From contig JACJID010000009.1 in the NCBI GenBank assembly GCA_014138725.1, forward strand, positions 124,001 through 188,000: 64,000 nucleotides of DNA, written 5' to 3'. Numbering within the stretch: the stretch's first letter is position 1; each line of letters opens with the position of its first letter. The position numbers and the translations under genes were made by a program. Shown here in pieces: positions 11,168 to 19,490 of the stretch. This DNA is from Kutzneria viridogrisea. GTDB taxonomy: Bacteria; Actinomycetota; Actinomycetes; Mycobacteriales; Pseudonocardiaceae. The notes below the pieces were generated by a model, which was not told where the DNA came from, made no database searches, and was given only the letters and a program-made list of their open reading frames with translations.

Positions 11168-11203
11168 CCACCCCACCCGCGCATACCTTTGCGAACAAAT
11201 GCT

Positions 11204-11220
11204 TTTGCTTTCAAAGCAAA
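11204..11220. promoter_or_regulatory. Palindromic operator for the MarR regulator
   Basis: TTTGCTTTCAAAGCAAA is a perfect palindrome around one central base. It lies in the short AT-rich gap between the divergent starts at 11167 and 11258 and stands out against the GC-rich background. Confidence 0.65.
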
Positions 11221-11257
11221 GTAGCTTTCCCGTCGATGCTACCCGGAGGGCAGCCGC

Positions 11258-11601
11258 ATGCCGCACTTCACCGCGTACCTGGCCGAGGACGCCCTCGACG
11301 ACACCGTCGAGCAGCGGCTCACCCGGGAACTGGTCGCGGTCGTCGGAGAGGTCTACGGCGAACTGAGCGCGGTCGCCGCCGTGCGACTGGTCGGCGTGCC
11401 ACCCCGGCGCTGGGGGCTGCCGGTGCTCCCGCGCCGGCGGAACTGGTGACGATCAGCCTGGAACTGCGCGAGCCCGCCCTGCGCGTACCCGGTGCGGTGG
11501 ACCGCCTGATCACCCTGATCACCGACGCGGCAGCGGCGGTGCTCGGCGAACACGTCCGCGAACACGTGCAGGTGCTCGTCCTCGCGGAACCGGCCGCCTA
11601 G
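11258..11601 (+). pseudogene. Tautomerase-like gene with a single-base frameshift
   Basis: The first frame reads MPHFTAYLAEDALDDTVEQR and onward, with the N-terminal Pro that is catalytic in the 4-oxalocrotonate tautomerase superfamily, and stops at 11449. Family-like sequence resumes in another frame (ELVTISLELREPALRVPGAV, ending in VLVLAEPAA) and runs to 11601. One extra G in the G5 run at 11412-11416 would join the two into a single protein of about 114 residues. It is therefore a fresh pseudogene, a sequencing error in a homopolymer, or a slippage site. It is divergent from the MarR gene and probably regulated by it. No ordinary intact alternative was seen. Confidence 0.65.
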
Positions 11602-11607
11602 AACGCG

Positions 11608-11652
11608 CGGAGCGCCGACACGCACCCCGTGCGGGGACGTGTCGGCGCTCCG
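11608..11652. terminator. Bidirectional terminator
   Basis: Fifteen-base arms (11608-11622 and 11638-11652) with an inner CCCC/GGGG pairing. It lies between two convergent stops at 11601 and 11663. Confidence 0.8.
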
Positions 11653-11662
11653 GGTCAGCGGA

Positions 11663-13903
11663 CTACCTGTGGTGCTTGGGCAGGGTCAGCTGGGGCTTGC
11701 CCGACTTGGCCGTGGGCACGGACAGGCCGCGCTTGGTCGGCTGCAACGGGGTCGCCTGCTCCGGCGTGGTCACCACGGCGGGCGGCACGTACGCCTTGGG
11801 TGCGGCCGAGGTGGTGCTGGGCAGCGTGGCGGTCGTGCTGGTGGTGCTCGCGGTGGTGGCGCTCTTGGGCAGGATCAGCGTGACGCTGCCGTTCTGCCAC
11901 CGCGACTTCTCCGCGGAGTAGGCCGTGCCGTAGGGCTGCGCCAGGATGCCGGTGCACAGCAGGCCACAGTCGGTGGTGCCGTCCGGCACCGTGATCGGGA
12001 CCTGCAGGCCACTCGGGGCGGAGACGTAGACCCGGCCGTTGAGCGTGTAGGCCGAGGCGGTGCCGCCCAGCAGCGCCTTCTGCCACGCGGCCTGGTTGGC
12101 CATCGTCTGGCCCGCGGCGGCCAGGTTCTGCTGCACCACCGGGGTGTTCGCGGCGAACTCGCCGCGGTAGGCGGCCAGCACGCTGCCGACCAGCGAGTAC
12201 GCCAGCCGGTCACCGGCCAGGTTGGACTGGTGCATGTAGTGCGGGTCCGCGTCGTTGCCGAGCAGGTGGCCGACCACGATCTGCGTGTTCAGCGGCACGA
12301 TGTAGTCGGTGAACCCGGTCGTGGCGTTGAGCGGGGCGATGCAGGTGGTGGTCGCCGGGTTGTCGGTGCAGATGCCGCTGCCGCCGTCGGCCCGCGAGGT
12401 GTAGAGCCAGTTGTACTCGTCGATCTCCTGCGCCGCGGTGGAGACGTTGTAGTACACGTCCACCGGGTGGCGCGGCACGGTCAGCGCGGAGCTGCCGGTG
12501 AGCTGGCGCTGCACGGGCTGGCGCGAGGCGTCGGCACCGGCCCACTTGATCCCGTTGGCCTTCAGCGCGGGCGCCAGGTTCGGGTTGTCGTTGGGCTGCT
12601 GCGGCAGCACGAACAGGCCGGAGTGCTCACCGGTGACCAGCTCGGAGCGGTCCTGGTAGCCGCTGAAACCGTTCTGCTGCGCCCAGGTGTTGTTCTGGCT
12701 GATCTGGCTGGAGATGTCCGCCTGGGACATGTAGACGGTGTTGCCGCTGGCGTCCACAGTGCACTGCCACGGCACGACCGTCACGTTCTGGGTGCAGCCG
12801 AGGAACTCGTGGGTGTAGGTGTGGTTCACCCAGTGGAACTGGTTGGCGTACTTCTTGAACTGGGTCAGCGTCGGGTCGGAGCCGCTGTCCGCGATCACGT
12901 CCGCGCTGCCGCCGCCGTTGAACAACATCTCGAACTTGAAGTTGTTCTGCTTCTGCCAGTTGGCCAGGTAGTCCACATCGGCCGGGGTCATCCGCACCGG
13001 GTTGGCGGCGGGGCCGTTCTGGCCCGGGGTCGGGATCGGGCAGTCCACGTCACCGGGGGTGCACTTGGCCTCGGTGTTCCACTGGTCGTCGGCCAGGAAC
13101 ACGTCGTCGATGTCGACGTTGAAGTAGTTCCGGTTCAGTCCCAGATGGACGCCCTTGGTCATCCACGTCACCATGCCGTGCGCCAGCGCCTGGAACTGGT
13201 GCTGGTTGGCGTTGTAGACGAAGGTGTTGACCAGTTCCGAGCGGGTGCCGGAGGTGTAGACCCCGGACAGCACGCCCGCGGTGGAGCTGCCCGCGATCGG
13301 CGCGGTCACCAGCGGGGTGAAGCTGGTGCCGGTGGCCGGGGTGGCCGGGGTCGACAGGTAGCCGTAGGACTCGGCGACGGCGGGGCTGCGGTCCTCGAAC
13401 TTCACCGAGCCGGACAGGTACGGGAAGGCGCCGGTGGCCTTGCCCGCCGCGGTCACCGAGGCGGTGACACCGTCGAGCTGACCGGAGTAGGACGGGGCGT
13501 TGAGGCCGACCGCGGCGGTCGGGTACACGTACGCGTCGACCTGGCGGATGCCGTAGCTGGACTCGTAGGTGGTCAGCGCGGTGAGCTCGGCCGCGCTCAG
13601 CCCGGCGGGCGCCTGGTTGGGCAGCACCACGGACTGGAACTTGGCCTCGGCGGTCCCGGACAGGAACGCCGCGGTCAGCTGCGGGCGCGAGGCGTTGTTG
13701 AGGTCGACGATCGTCTGCGGCACGCCTTCGAGCGACAACTGCTGGCTGATCGCGGAAACGGCAGGCCCACCGTCGGTGACGACCAGGACCTTGAGATCGA
13801 TCTTCGGGGATGCGGCGGTGGCCGCGAACGCCGCCGGGGCGGAGGCGGCCACCACCGCGGCGGTGGCGGCCGTGACCACCAATACGTTCCTGAGACGTAA
13901 CAA
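11663..13903 (-). CDS. Large secreted polysaccharide deacetylase-like protein
   Basis: A 746-residue exported protein. It starts with a signal peptide (basic LRLRNVLVV, hydrophobic core, probable cleavage after APAAFA). The first ~240 residues look like a beta-rich domain. Then comes NVDIDDVFLADDQW (about residue 262), and near 358 HWVNHTYTHEFLGC, an acidic motif and an HxxxH motif like those of NodB-type metal-dependent deacetylases. The architecture recalls the Agd3-type exopolysaccharide deacetylases (CE18), a match I make from memory and hold loosely. A Thr/Ser/Pro-rich C-terminal tail follows. I chose a TTG start at 13903 because GGAGGA lies 5 bases before it; an in-frame GTG at 13933 would swallow that site. 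It is transcribed alone. Confidence 0.7.
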   Translation of the reverse strand: MLRLRNVLVVTAATAAVVAASAPAAFAATAASPKIDLKVLVVTDGGPAVSAISQQLSLEGVPQTIVDLNNASRPQLTAAFLSGTAEAKFQSVVLPNQAPAGLSAAELTALTTYESSYGIRQVDAYVYPTAAVGLNAPSYSGQLDGVTASVTAAGKATGAFPYLSGSVKFEDRSPAVAESYGYLSTPATPATGTSFTPLVTAPIAGSSTAGVLSGVYTSGTRSELVNTFVYNANQHQFQALAHGMVTWMTKGVHLGLNRNYFNVDIDDVFLADDQWNTEAKCTPGDVDCPIPTPGQNGPAANPVRMTPADVDYLANWQKQNNFKFEMLFNGGGSADVIADSGSDPTLTQFKKYANQFHWVNHTYTHEFLGCTQNVTVVPWQCTVDASGNTVYMSQADISSQISQNNTWAQQNGFSGYQDRSELVTGEHSGLFVLPQQPNDNPNLAPALKANGIKWAGADASRQPVQRQLTGSSALTVPRHPVDVYYNVSTAAQEIDEYNWLYTSRADGGSGICTDNPATTTCIAPLNATTGFTDYIVPLNTQIVVGHLLGNDADPHYMHQSNLAGDRLAYSLVGSVLAAYRGEFAANTPVVQQNLAAAGQTMANQAAWQKALLGGTASAYTLNGRVYVSAPSGLQVPITVPDGTTDCGLLCTGILAQPYGTAYSAEKSRWQNGSVTLILPKSATTASTTSTTATLPSTTSAAPKAYVPPAVVTTPEQATPLQPTKRGLSVPTAKSGKPQLTLPKHHR

Positions 13904-14095
13904 GGCTTCCTCCGTCTGGTGAACCACGTTCACGACAGGGATCGGGGGGCAAGGGAAGGGCCGCCACCCGGCGGCCGACCATCCCCCACATCGCTCAATC
14001 CCGACGGAGCATTACGCGCCACCAGATGTTCACCGATTCGCCGGAATACCCATGGCAGGTTCACAACGAATCCCTGTGAATTCCCGGTGGAATGT

Positions 14096-15151
14096 TCACA
14101 CGATCTGCACCGTGCTGACCGGAAGGCCCGGATCGGTGGCCAGTTCCAGCCCCGAGGGCTCGGCACCGGCGGCGACCAGGTGGGCACCCACCGCGGCGAT
14201 CATCGCCCCGTTGTCGGTGCACAGCCGGGGCCGGGGCACCCGCAGGTGGATACCCGCCGCCTCGCAGCGCTGCGCCGCCAGCGCGGACAGCCGCGAGTTG
14301 GCCGCCACCCCGCCGGAGATCACCAGCGTGTCCACGCCCAGGTCCTTGGCCGCGCGCACCGCCTTGGCGGTCAGCACGTCGGCCACCGCCTCCTGGAAGG
14401 ACGCGGCCACGTCGGCCACCGGCACCTGCTCGCCGGACCGCTCGCAGCGCTCCACCCAGCGCGCCACCGCGGTCTTCAGCCCGGAGAAGGAGAAGTCGTA
14501 CTTGGCGTCCCGCGAACCGGTCAGCCCGCGCGGGAAGGCGATGGCACAGCCGTTGCCCTGCTTGGCCAGCTTGTCGATCGGCGGCCCGCCCGGGTAGGGC
14601 AGGTCCAGCACCCTGGCGACCTTGTCGTACGCCTCACCCGCGGCGTCGTCCACCGTCGCGCCGATCTCGGTGATCTTGCCAGCCAGGTCCTCGACCAGCA
14701 GCAGCGAGGAGTGCCCGCCGGAGACCAGCAGCGCGAGGCAGGGCGAGGGCAGCGGGCCGTGCTCCAGCGTGTCGGCGGCCACGTGGCCCGCCAGGTGGTT
14801 CACCCCGTACAGCGGCTTGCCCAGCGCGGCGGCGTAGGCCTTGGCCGCCGACACCCCGACCAGCAGGGCACCGGCGAGCCCCGGCCCGGCCGTCACGGCG
14901 ATCGAGTGCACGTCCTTCAGCGCGACACCCGCGGCGCCCAGGGCCCGGTGCATCGTCGGCAGCATCGCCTCCAGGTGCGCCCGGCTGGCCACCTCCGGCA
15001 CCACCCCGCCGAACCTGGCGTGCTCCTCCACGCTGGAGGCCACCTCGTCGGCGAGCAGTTCGAGGGTGCCGTCGTGCCTGATCCGCACGATGCCGACACC
15101 GGTCTCGTCACAGGAGCTCTCGATGCCCAGGACGATGCGCTCGCGACTCAT
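14096..15151 (-). CDS. tsaD: tRNA N6-threonylcarbamoyladenosine transferase TsaD
   Basis: A 351-residue ASKHA-fold enzyme that transfers the threonylcarbamoyl group to A37 of ANN-decoding tRNAs. It has the nucleotide motif [15 protein letters not shown] at the start, the metal motif HLAGH near residue 115, [12 protein letters not shown], and the C-terminal [10 protein letters not shown] and CTDNGAMIA. The ATG start overlaps the rimI stop (ATGA) and has AGGAGAGC upstream. It works with TsaB and TsaE, which are both encoded nearby. Confidence 0.97.
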   Translation of the reverse strand: MSRERIVLGIESSCDETGVGIVRIRHDGTLELLADEVASSVEEHARFGGVVPEVASRAHLEAMLPTMHRALGAAGVALKDVHSIAVTAGPGLAGALLVGVSAAKAYAAALGKPLYGVNHLAGHVAADTLEHGPLPSPCLALLVSGGHSSLLLVEDLAGKITEIGATVDDAAGEAYDKVARVLDLPYPGGPPIDKLAKQGNGCAIAFPRGLTGSRDAKYDFSFSGLKTAVARWVERCERSGEQVPVADVAASFQEAVADVLTAKAVRAAKDLGVDTLVISGGVAANSRLSALAAQRCEAAGIHLRVPRPRLCTDNGAMIAAVGAHLVAAGAEPSGLELATDPGLPVSTVQIV

Positions 15152-15633
15152 AGGGTGCTCTCCTGACGGTCTTGAATCGGGCGGCCCATCGTGTAGGCGT
15201 CCGCCCCAGAGGGCTGGTAGTAGCGGCGACGCAGCCCCAACTGCTCGAATCCGTGCGCCCGGTACAGCGCGATCGCCGTGGCGTTGTCCGTGCGGACCTC
15301 CAGGAACACCGGTGCCCGGAACTGGTCGGCGCGCTCCAGCAGTGCCCGCAGCAGTGCCTTGCCCACGCCCCTGCCCTGCCAGTGGGCCGATACGGCGATG
15401 GTCTGCACGCTGGCCTCGAAGTCCGGGGCACGGCCCGCCACCGCCAGCCCCGCGTAGCCGATCAGCTCGCCCTGCTCGTCGCGGGCGGCCAGGTAGTGGT
15501 GGCCCTGGTCCAGTTCGGACAGGAAGGCCCGCTCGCGCCACGGGTCGTCCTCGGGGAACAGCTCGCGCTCCAGTTCCGCGCAGCGTCGGGCGTCGCGGTG
15601 GCGCAGCGGCTCCAGGGTGAAGCCCGCCGTCAC
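15148..15633 (-). CDS. rimI: Ribosomal protein bS18-alanine N-acetyltransferase RimI
   Basis: A 161-residue GNAT acetyltransferase. The acetyl-CoA pyrophosphate loop is [20 protein letters not shown], with the preceding strand SVQTIAVS and the following [20 protein letters not shown] and [16 protein letters not shown]. The last two stretches are typical of RimI. The GTG start overlaps the tsaB stop (GTGA), and its stop overlaps tsaD. The tsaB-rimI-tsaD order is common in actinobacteria. Confidence 0.93.
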   Translation of the reverse strand: MTAGFTLEPLRHRDARRCAELERELFPEDDPWRERAFLSELDQGHHYLAARDEQGELIGYAGLAVAGRAPDFEASVQTIAVSAHWQGRGVGKALLRALLERADQFRAPVFLEVRTDNATAIALYRAHGFEQLGLRRRYYQPSGADAYTMGRPIQDRQESTL

Positions 15634-16310
15634 GGCCGGGTCACCCGCTTGCGGCCCACCGGCTCGATCGCGTCCGGGCGGCGCAGGTAGAGCGGGGTCA
15701 GCGGGCCGGGCCGGGCCGAGGCGAGCAGTTCCACGGCCGCCGCGGCGACCAGGCCTGCCGGGCTCGGGTACTTCACCGGCACCAGCGGCAGGCCAAGCAC
15801 CTCGGCGTACAGCTCGGCGCCCTCACCCGCCGCGGCGGCGACGCCCAGGGTGGGCAGCTTCTCGGCCAGCTCGGCGGGCCGCTCCACGTGCGGGCCGTTG
15901 CTGCGCCTGCCCGCCGCGTCGTAGGCCGCCCAGTAGACCTCGCGGCGGCGCGCGTCGGTGGCCACGAGCAGGCCGTGCCCGGTGTTGGCGTCGATGGCCA
16001 GCGCGTCCGGGGTCGGCACCGGGTACACCGGGCGGTCCAGGGCCTGCCCCAGCGCGCCCGCCGTGACCATGCCCACACGGAGCCCGGTGAACGGGCCGGG
16101 GCCGCTGCCGCACACGATCGCGTCCACTGCGGACAGCTCACGCCCGATCTCGGCCAGGCAGGCCAGCACGTGCGGGATCAGCAGCTCGCCGTGCGCCTTG
16201 GCGTCCACGGTGACCCGCTGCGCGAGGGTGACGGGCGCGCTGTCGGGGTCGAGCTGGACCACACCGGCGGTGACGGCGGGGGTGGCGGTGTCGATGGCGA
16301 GCACTAGCAC
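15630..16310 (-). CDS. tsaB: t6A biosynthesis protein TsaB
   Basis: A 226-residue inactive TsaD paralogue that forms the TsaB-TsaD-TsaE complex. It starts [18 protein letters not shown] and contains [20 protein letters not shown], the family signature, followed by a variable C-terminal domain ([16 protein letters not shown]). The GTG at 16310 starts at the conserved first beta strand; another GTG two codons on and an ATG at 16331 are possible, and none has a clear ribosome-binding site. It is divergent from matB, with 55 bases between the starts. Confidence 0.92.
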   Translation of the reverse strand: MLVLAIDTATPAVTAGVVQLDPDSAPVTLAQRVTVDAKAHGELLIPHVLACLAEIGRELSAVDAIVCGSGPGPFTGLRVGMVTAGALGQALDRPVYPVPTPDALAIDANTGHGLLVATDARRREVYWAAYDAAGRRSNGPHVERPAELAEKLPTLGVAAAAGEGAELYAEVLGLPLVPVKYPSPAGLVAAAAVELLASARPGPLTPLYLRRPDAIEPVGRKRVTRP

Positions 16311-16365
16311 GGTGGTCAAGGGTACGGCCATCATCGGCGGGGACGACGACCTGAGGGGTGATCGG

Positions 16366-17793
16366 ATGCTGCTGCCCGCGCTGGCGGACCCGACGGAGGC
16401 CGAGGCCATTCGCTTCGGTGATCGAGTTGTGCTGACCTACCGGGACCTGGCAGGTGCCGCCTCCGCACTCGCGGGCCGGCTCGGCACCGGCTCGGTGGCG
16501 GTGTGGGCCTCGCCGACCGTGCAGACCTGCGTGGCCGTGGTGGGCGCGCTGGTCGCGGGCGTGCCCGTGGTGCCGATCAACCCGAAGGTCGGCGAGCGCG
16601 AGCTGGAGCACATCCTCGCCGACAGCAAGCCCGAGCTGGTGCTGGCCGCGGCCGGGGTCGAGCTGCCCGGCGGCCTCGCCGAGCTGCCGCGCGTCGACGT
16701 GGACCCGGACGCGCGCGGCACCGGTGAGCTGCCGCCCGAGGCCGACGGGGAGTCGCCCGCGTTCATCGTCTACACCTCCGGCACCACCGGACCGCCCAAG
16801 GGCGTCGTCCTGCCGAGGCGGGCGATCGCCAGCAACCTGGACGCGCTGGCCGCCGCCTGGCAGTGGACCGCCGAGGACGTGGTCGTGCACGGTCTGCCGC
16901 TGTTCCACGTGCACGGGCTGATCGTCGGGGTGCTCGGGCCGCTGCGCCGCGGCGGGGCCGTGCACCACCTCGGGCAGTTCCGGCCCGAGGCCGCCGCCGC
17001 CGAGCTGGCCGGACCGGCCACGATGATGTTCGGCGTACCCACGATGTACCACCGGCTCGCCGCCGAGGCCGAGGCCAACCCCGAGGTCGCCAAGGGGGTG
17101 GCCGCCGCGCGACTGCTGGTCTCCGGCTCCGCCGCACTGCCGGCCACCTGCCACGACCGGATCGCCCGCGCCACCGGCCAGCGCATCGTGGAGCGCTACG
17201 GCATGTCCGAGACGCTGATGAACACCAGCGTCCGGTTCGACGGCGAGCGCCGCCCCGGCACCGTGGGGCTGCCCGTGGACGGGGTCGAGGTGCGGCTGGT
17301 CGACGAGGCCGGTGCCGTGATCACCGCCAGCGACGACGAGACCATCGGCGAGATCGAGGTGCGCGGCCCGAACCTGTTCCTGGAGTACCTGAACCGGCCC
17401 GACGCCACCGCCGAGGCGCTGCACGAGGGCTGGTTCCGCACCGGGGACATGGCCACCCGGGCCGCCGACGGCTACATCCGCATCGTCGGCAGGCGGGCCA
17501 CCGACATCATCAAGAGCGGCGGGTTCAAGATCGGCGCGGGCGAGATCGAGAACGCGCTGCTGGAGCACCCCGGGGTCGCCGAGGTGGCGGTGGCCGGACG
17601 CCCCGACGAGGACCTGGGCGAGCGGATCGTCGCCTGGGTCGTGCCCGCCCAGCAGCGCCCCCAGGCCCAGGAGCTGATCGACCACGTGGCCCGGTTGCTC
17701 ACCCCGCACAAGCGCCCCCGGCTCGTGCACTTCGTGGACTCCCTGCCCCGCAACGAGCTGGGCAAGGTCAAGAAGCGGGATCTGCCACAGTGA
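16366..17793 (+). CDS. matB: Malonyl-CoA synthetase-type acyl-CoA ligase
   Basis: A 475-residue ANL-superfamily enzyme that would activate malonate, or a related dicarboxylate such as methylmalonate, with ATP and CoA. The phosphate loop is YTSGTTGPPKG at 136-146. Further motifs are HGLPLFHVHGLIVGVLGPLR, ATMMFGVPTMYHRLA, ERYGMSETLMNTSVR, GWFRTGDMA and KSGGFKIGAGEIENALLEHP, and the catalytic Lys region near the end is ELGKVKKRDL. The whole sequence is close to Streptomyces coelicolor MatB as I recall it. The ATG has GAGGGG upstream. Unlike classical mat operons there is no decarboxylase or malonate transporter beside it; it interrupts the tsa genes on the opposite strand. It could supply extender units for polyketides. 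Confidence 0.85.
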   Translation: MLLPALADPTEAEAIRFGDRVVLTYRDLAGAASALAGRLGTGSVAVWASPTVQTCVAVVGALVAGVPVVPINPKVGERELEHILADSKPELVLAAAGVELPGGLAELPRVDVDPDARGTGELPPEADGESPAFIVYTSGTTGPPKGVVLPRRAIASNLDALAAAWQWTAEDVVVHGLPLFHVHGLIVGVLGPLRRGGAVHHLGQFRPEAAAAELAGPATMMFGVPTMYHRLAAEAEANPEVAKGVAAARLLVSGSAALPATCHDRIARATGQRIVERYGMSETLMNTSVRFDGERRPGTVGLPVDGVEVRLVDEAGAVITASDDETIGEIEVRGPNLFLEYLNRPDATAEALHEGWFRTGDMATRAADGYIRIVGRRATDIIKSGGFKIGAGEIENALLEHPGVAEVAVAGRPDEDLGERIVAWVVPAQQRPQAQELIDHVARLLTPHKRPRLVHFVDSLPRNELGKVKKRDLPQ

Positions 17794-17931
17794 GGGGGCC
17801 AAGTCGTAACGACTAGTGCATCCCCCGCCACTCCCAGGGGGGCGACCCCGGTACCAGTCTACCGCCCCACCCCGACAGTTGATCTTGCCGAAGATCCAGG
17901 TGTGGACAACTGGCCGCCTGTGGACAACCCC

Positions 17932-18405
17932 TCAGGCGGGCAGCTCCCTGCTGGTCCAGGAGCCGTGCGGCAGTAGGTGGGCGAGCCGGACGTCGTCCTC
18001 GCGCCGCTCCAGGCGGATCAGCAGGTGGTCGGTGGACAGGCGCTCGGCGAGGCCCTCGCCCCACTCGACCACGACCACGGCCTCGACCAGTTCGGTGTCC
18101 AGGTCGAGGTCGTCCAGCTCGTCCAGGTGGCCGCCCAGCCGGTAGGCGTCCACGTGCACCAGCGGCACACCGCGTCCGTCGGGGGCGGCGCGGTGTTCCC
18201 TGGCGATGACGAAGGTCGGCGAGCTGATCCTGCCCACCACGCCGAGCCCGTCGCCGATGCCCCTGGTCAGCGCGGTCTTGCCCGCGCCCAGTGGCCCGGA
18301 CAGCAGCACCAGGTCGCCCGCGCGCAGCAGGCCGCCCAGCCTCTGTCCGAAGTGGACAGTGTCCTCCACGGTGGGCAGTTCCACCGTCGTCACGCTCGTT
18401 TCCAC
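17932..18405 (-). CDS. tsaE: t6A biosynthesis ATPase TsaE
   Basis: A 157-residue P-loop ATPase that drives turnover of the TsaB-TsaD complex. The Walker A motif is SGPLGAGKTALTRGIG (about residues 35-50). SSPTFVIAREH and HVDAYRLGG are family hallmarks, and VVVVEWGEGL carries the Walker B-like acidic region. The GTG at 18405 has GCGAGG upstream, and the frame overlaps the end of the upstream hydrolase by 16 bases. Confidence 0.95.
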   Translation of the reverse strand: METSVTTVELPTVEDTVHFGQRLGGLLRAGDLVLLSGPLGAGKTALTRGIGDGLGVVGRISSPTFVIAREHRAAPDGRGVPLVHVDAYRLGGHLDELDDLDLDTELVEAVVVVEWGEGLAERLSTDHLLIRLERREDDVRLAHLLPHGSWTSRELPA

Positions 18406-19490
18406 CAACCTCGCCCATCGCTCTTGGAGGTGCAGCCGCGCACCAGTTCCGCCAGGTGGCCGGTGACCAGGTCGGCCTGTTCCAGCATGACCATGTGCCC
18501 CGCGCCCTCGACGAGCACCAGCTCGGCGTCGGGCAGGTGCGCGGCGATCGCCTCGGCGTGCGAGAACGGGGTCAGCCGGTCGCGGTCCCCGCTGAGCACC
18601 AGCACGCGGCAGTGCCGCAGACCGGCCAGCGCCGCGTAGCGCGAGTGCGTGCCCAGGGTCCGCACGAAGTCGGTGATCGCCTTGACCGAGGTGCCGTCGA
18701 TCATCAGCTCCATCAGGTCCACCAGCGAGGGGCTGACCTTGTTGTCCCCGAAGGCGAGCGCCCTGATCGCGCTCCAGGTGATGTGCCCGCCCGCCCGTCG
18801 CGCCCACTCGACCAGACCGGGCTGCCACTCGGCGATCACCCCGAGCCCCCTGGCCGCCGGGTTGTGCCGGGACAGCACGGGCCGGGGCAGACCCGAGCGC
18901 CCGATGTCGCCCGCCGAGGTGCCGACCAGCGCGACGCCCCGGACCCGCTCCACGAACAGCTCGGGCCGCTGCTCGGCCAAGGCCATGATCGTCATGCCGC
19001 CCATGGAGTGCCCGACGAGCACGATCGGCCCGTTCGGCACCAGCGCGCGCACCACGGCGTCCAGGTCGCGGCCCAGCTGCTCGATGGTGCTGGACTCGGA
19101 GTTGGCGGCCCCGGAACGGCCGTGGCTGCGCTGGTCGTAGAGCACCAGCCGAACCCGAGGACCTGTCAGCTGGGCCAGGTCGCGGCGCTGGAAGTGCCAG
19201 CAGCGGCGGTCCAGGGTGTAGCCGTGCACCAGCACCACGGTCAGTTCGGGCTCGCCGCCCTCGGCCGGGTCGACCTCCTCGCAGGCCAGCGGTAAGCCGT
19301 CGTCGGCGGCCACTGTGGACTCGCGGCTGGGCTCCAGTGCGCCGAGCGGTTCGTCGGCGTACTTGTCCTCGGCCTTGCGCCGCTGGGCGGACACCCTTGC
19401 CCCGTGGGCGACAGCGCTCACCGCGACGCCCGTGGCCGCCGCGCCGAGAATGCCGCCCGCGACACCCAGCGCGCGCCAGACCGGCTTCAC
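18390..19490 (-). CDS. Membrane-anchored alpha/beta hydrolase
   Basis: A 366-residue hydrolase. The N-terminus has a hydrophobic segment (WRALGVAGGILGAAATGVAV), which suggests an anchor or signal. The catalytic fold shows VVLVHGYTLD (oxyanion loop), LYDQRSHGRS, the nucleophile elbow GHSMGG with Ser162, the acid in LSGDRDRLTP and His in EGAGHMVMLE. The substrate is unknown. Members of this group sit between alr and tsaE in many actinomycetes. The GTG start overlaps the alr stop (GTGA). Confidence 0.9.
   Translation of the reverse strand: MKPVWRALGVAGGILGAAATGVAVSAVAHGARVSAQRRKAEDKYADEPLGALEPSRESTVAADDGLPLACEEVDPAEGGEPELTVVLVHGYTLDRRCWHFQRRDLAQLTGPRVRLVLYDQRSHGRSGAANSESSTIEQLGRDLDAVVRALVPNGPIVLVGHSMGGMTIMALAEQRPELFVERVRGVALVGTSAGDIGRSGLPRPVLSRHNPAARGLGVIAEWQPGLVEWARRAGGHITWSAIRALAFGDNKVSPSLVDLMELMIDGTSVKAITDFVRTLGTHSRYAALAGLRHCRVLVLSGDRDRLTPFSHAEAIAAHLPDAELVLVEGAGHMVMLEQADLVTGHLAELVRGCTSKSDGRGWWKRA

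Noticed and set aside
17914-17939. Short inverted repeat CCGCCTG/CAGGCGG near the tsaE stop
   Set aside because: The arms are only 7 bases and include the stop codon; too weak to call a terminator.
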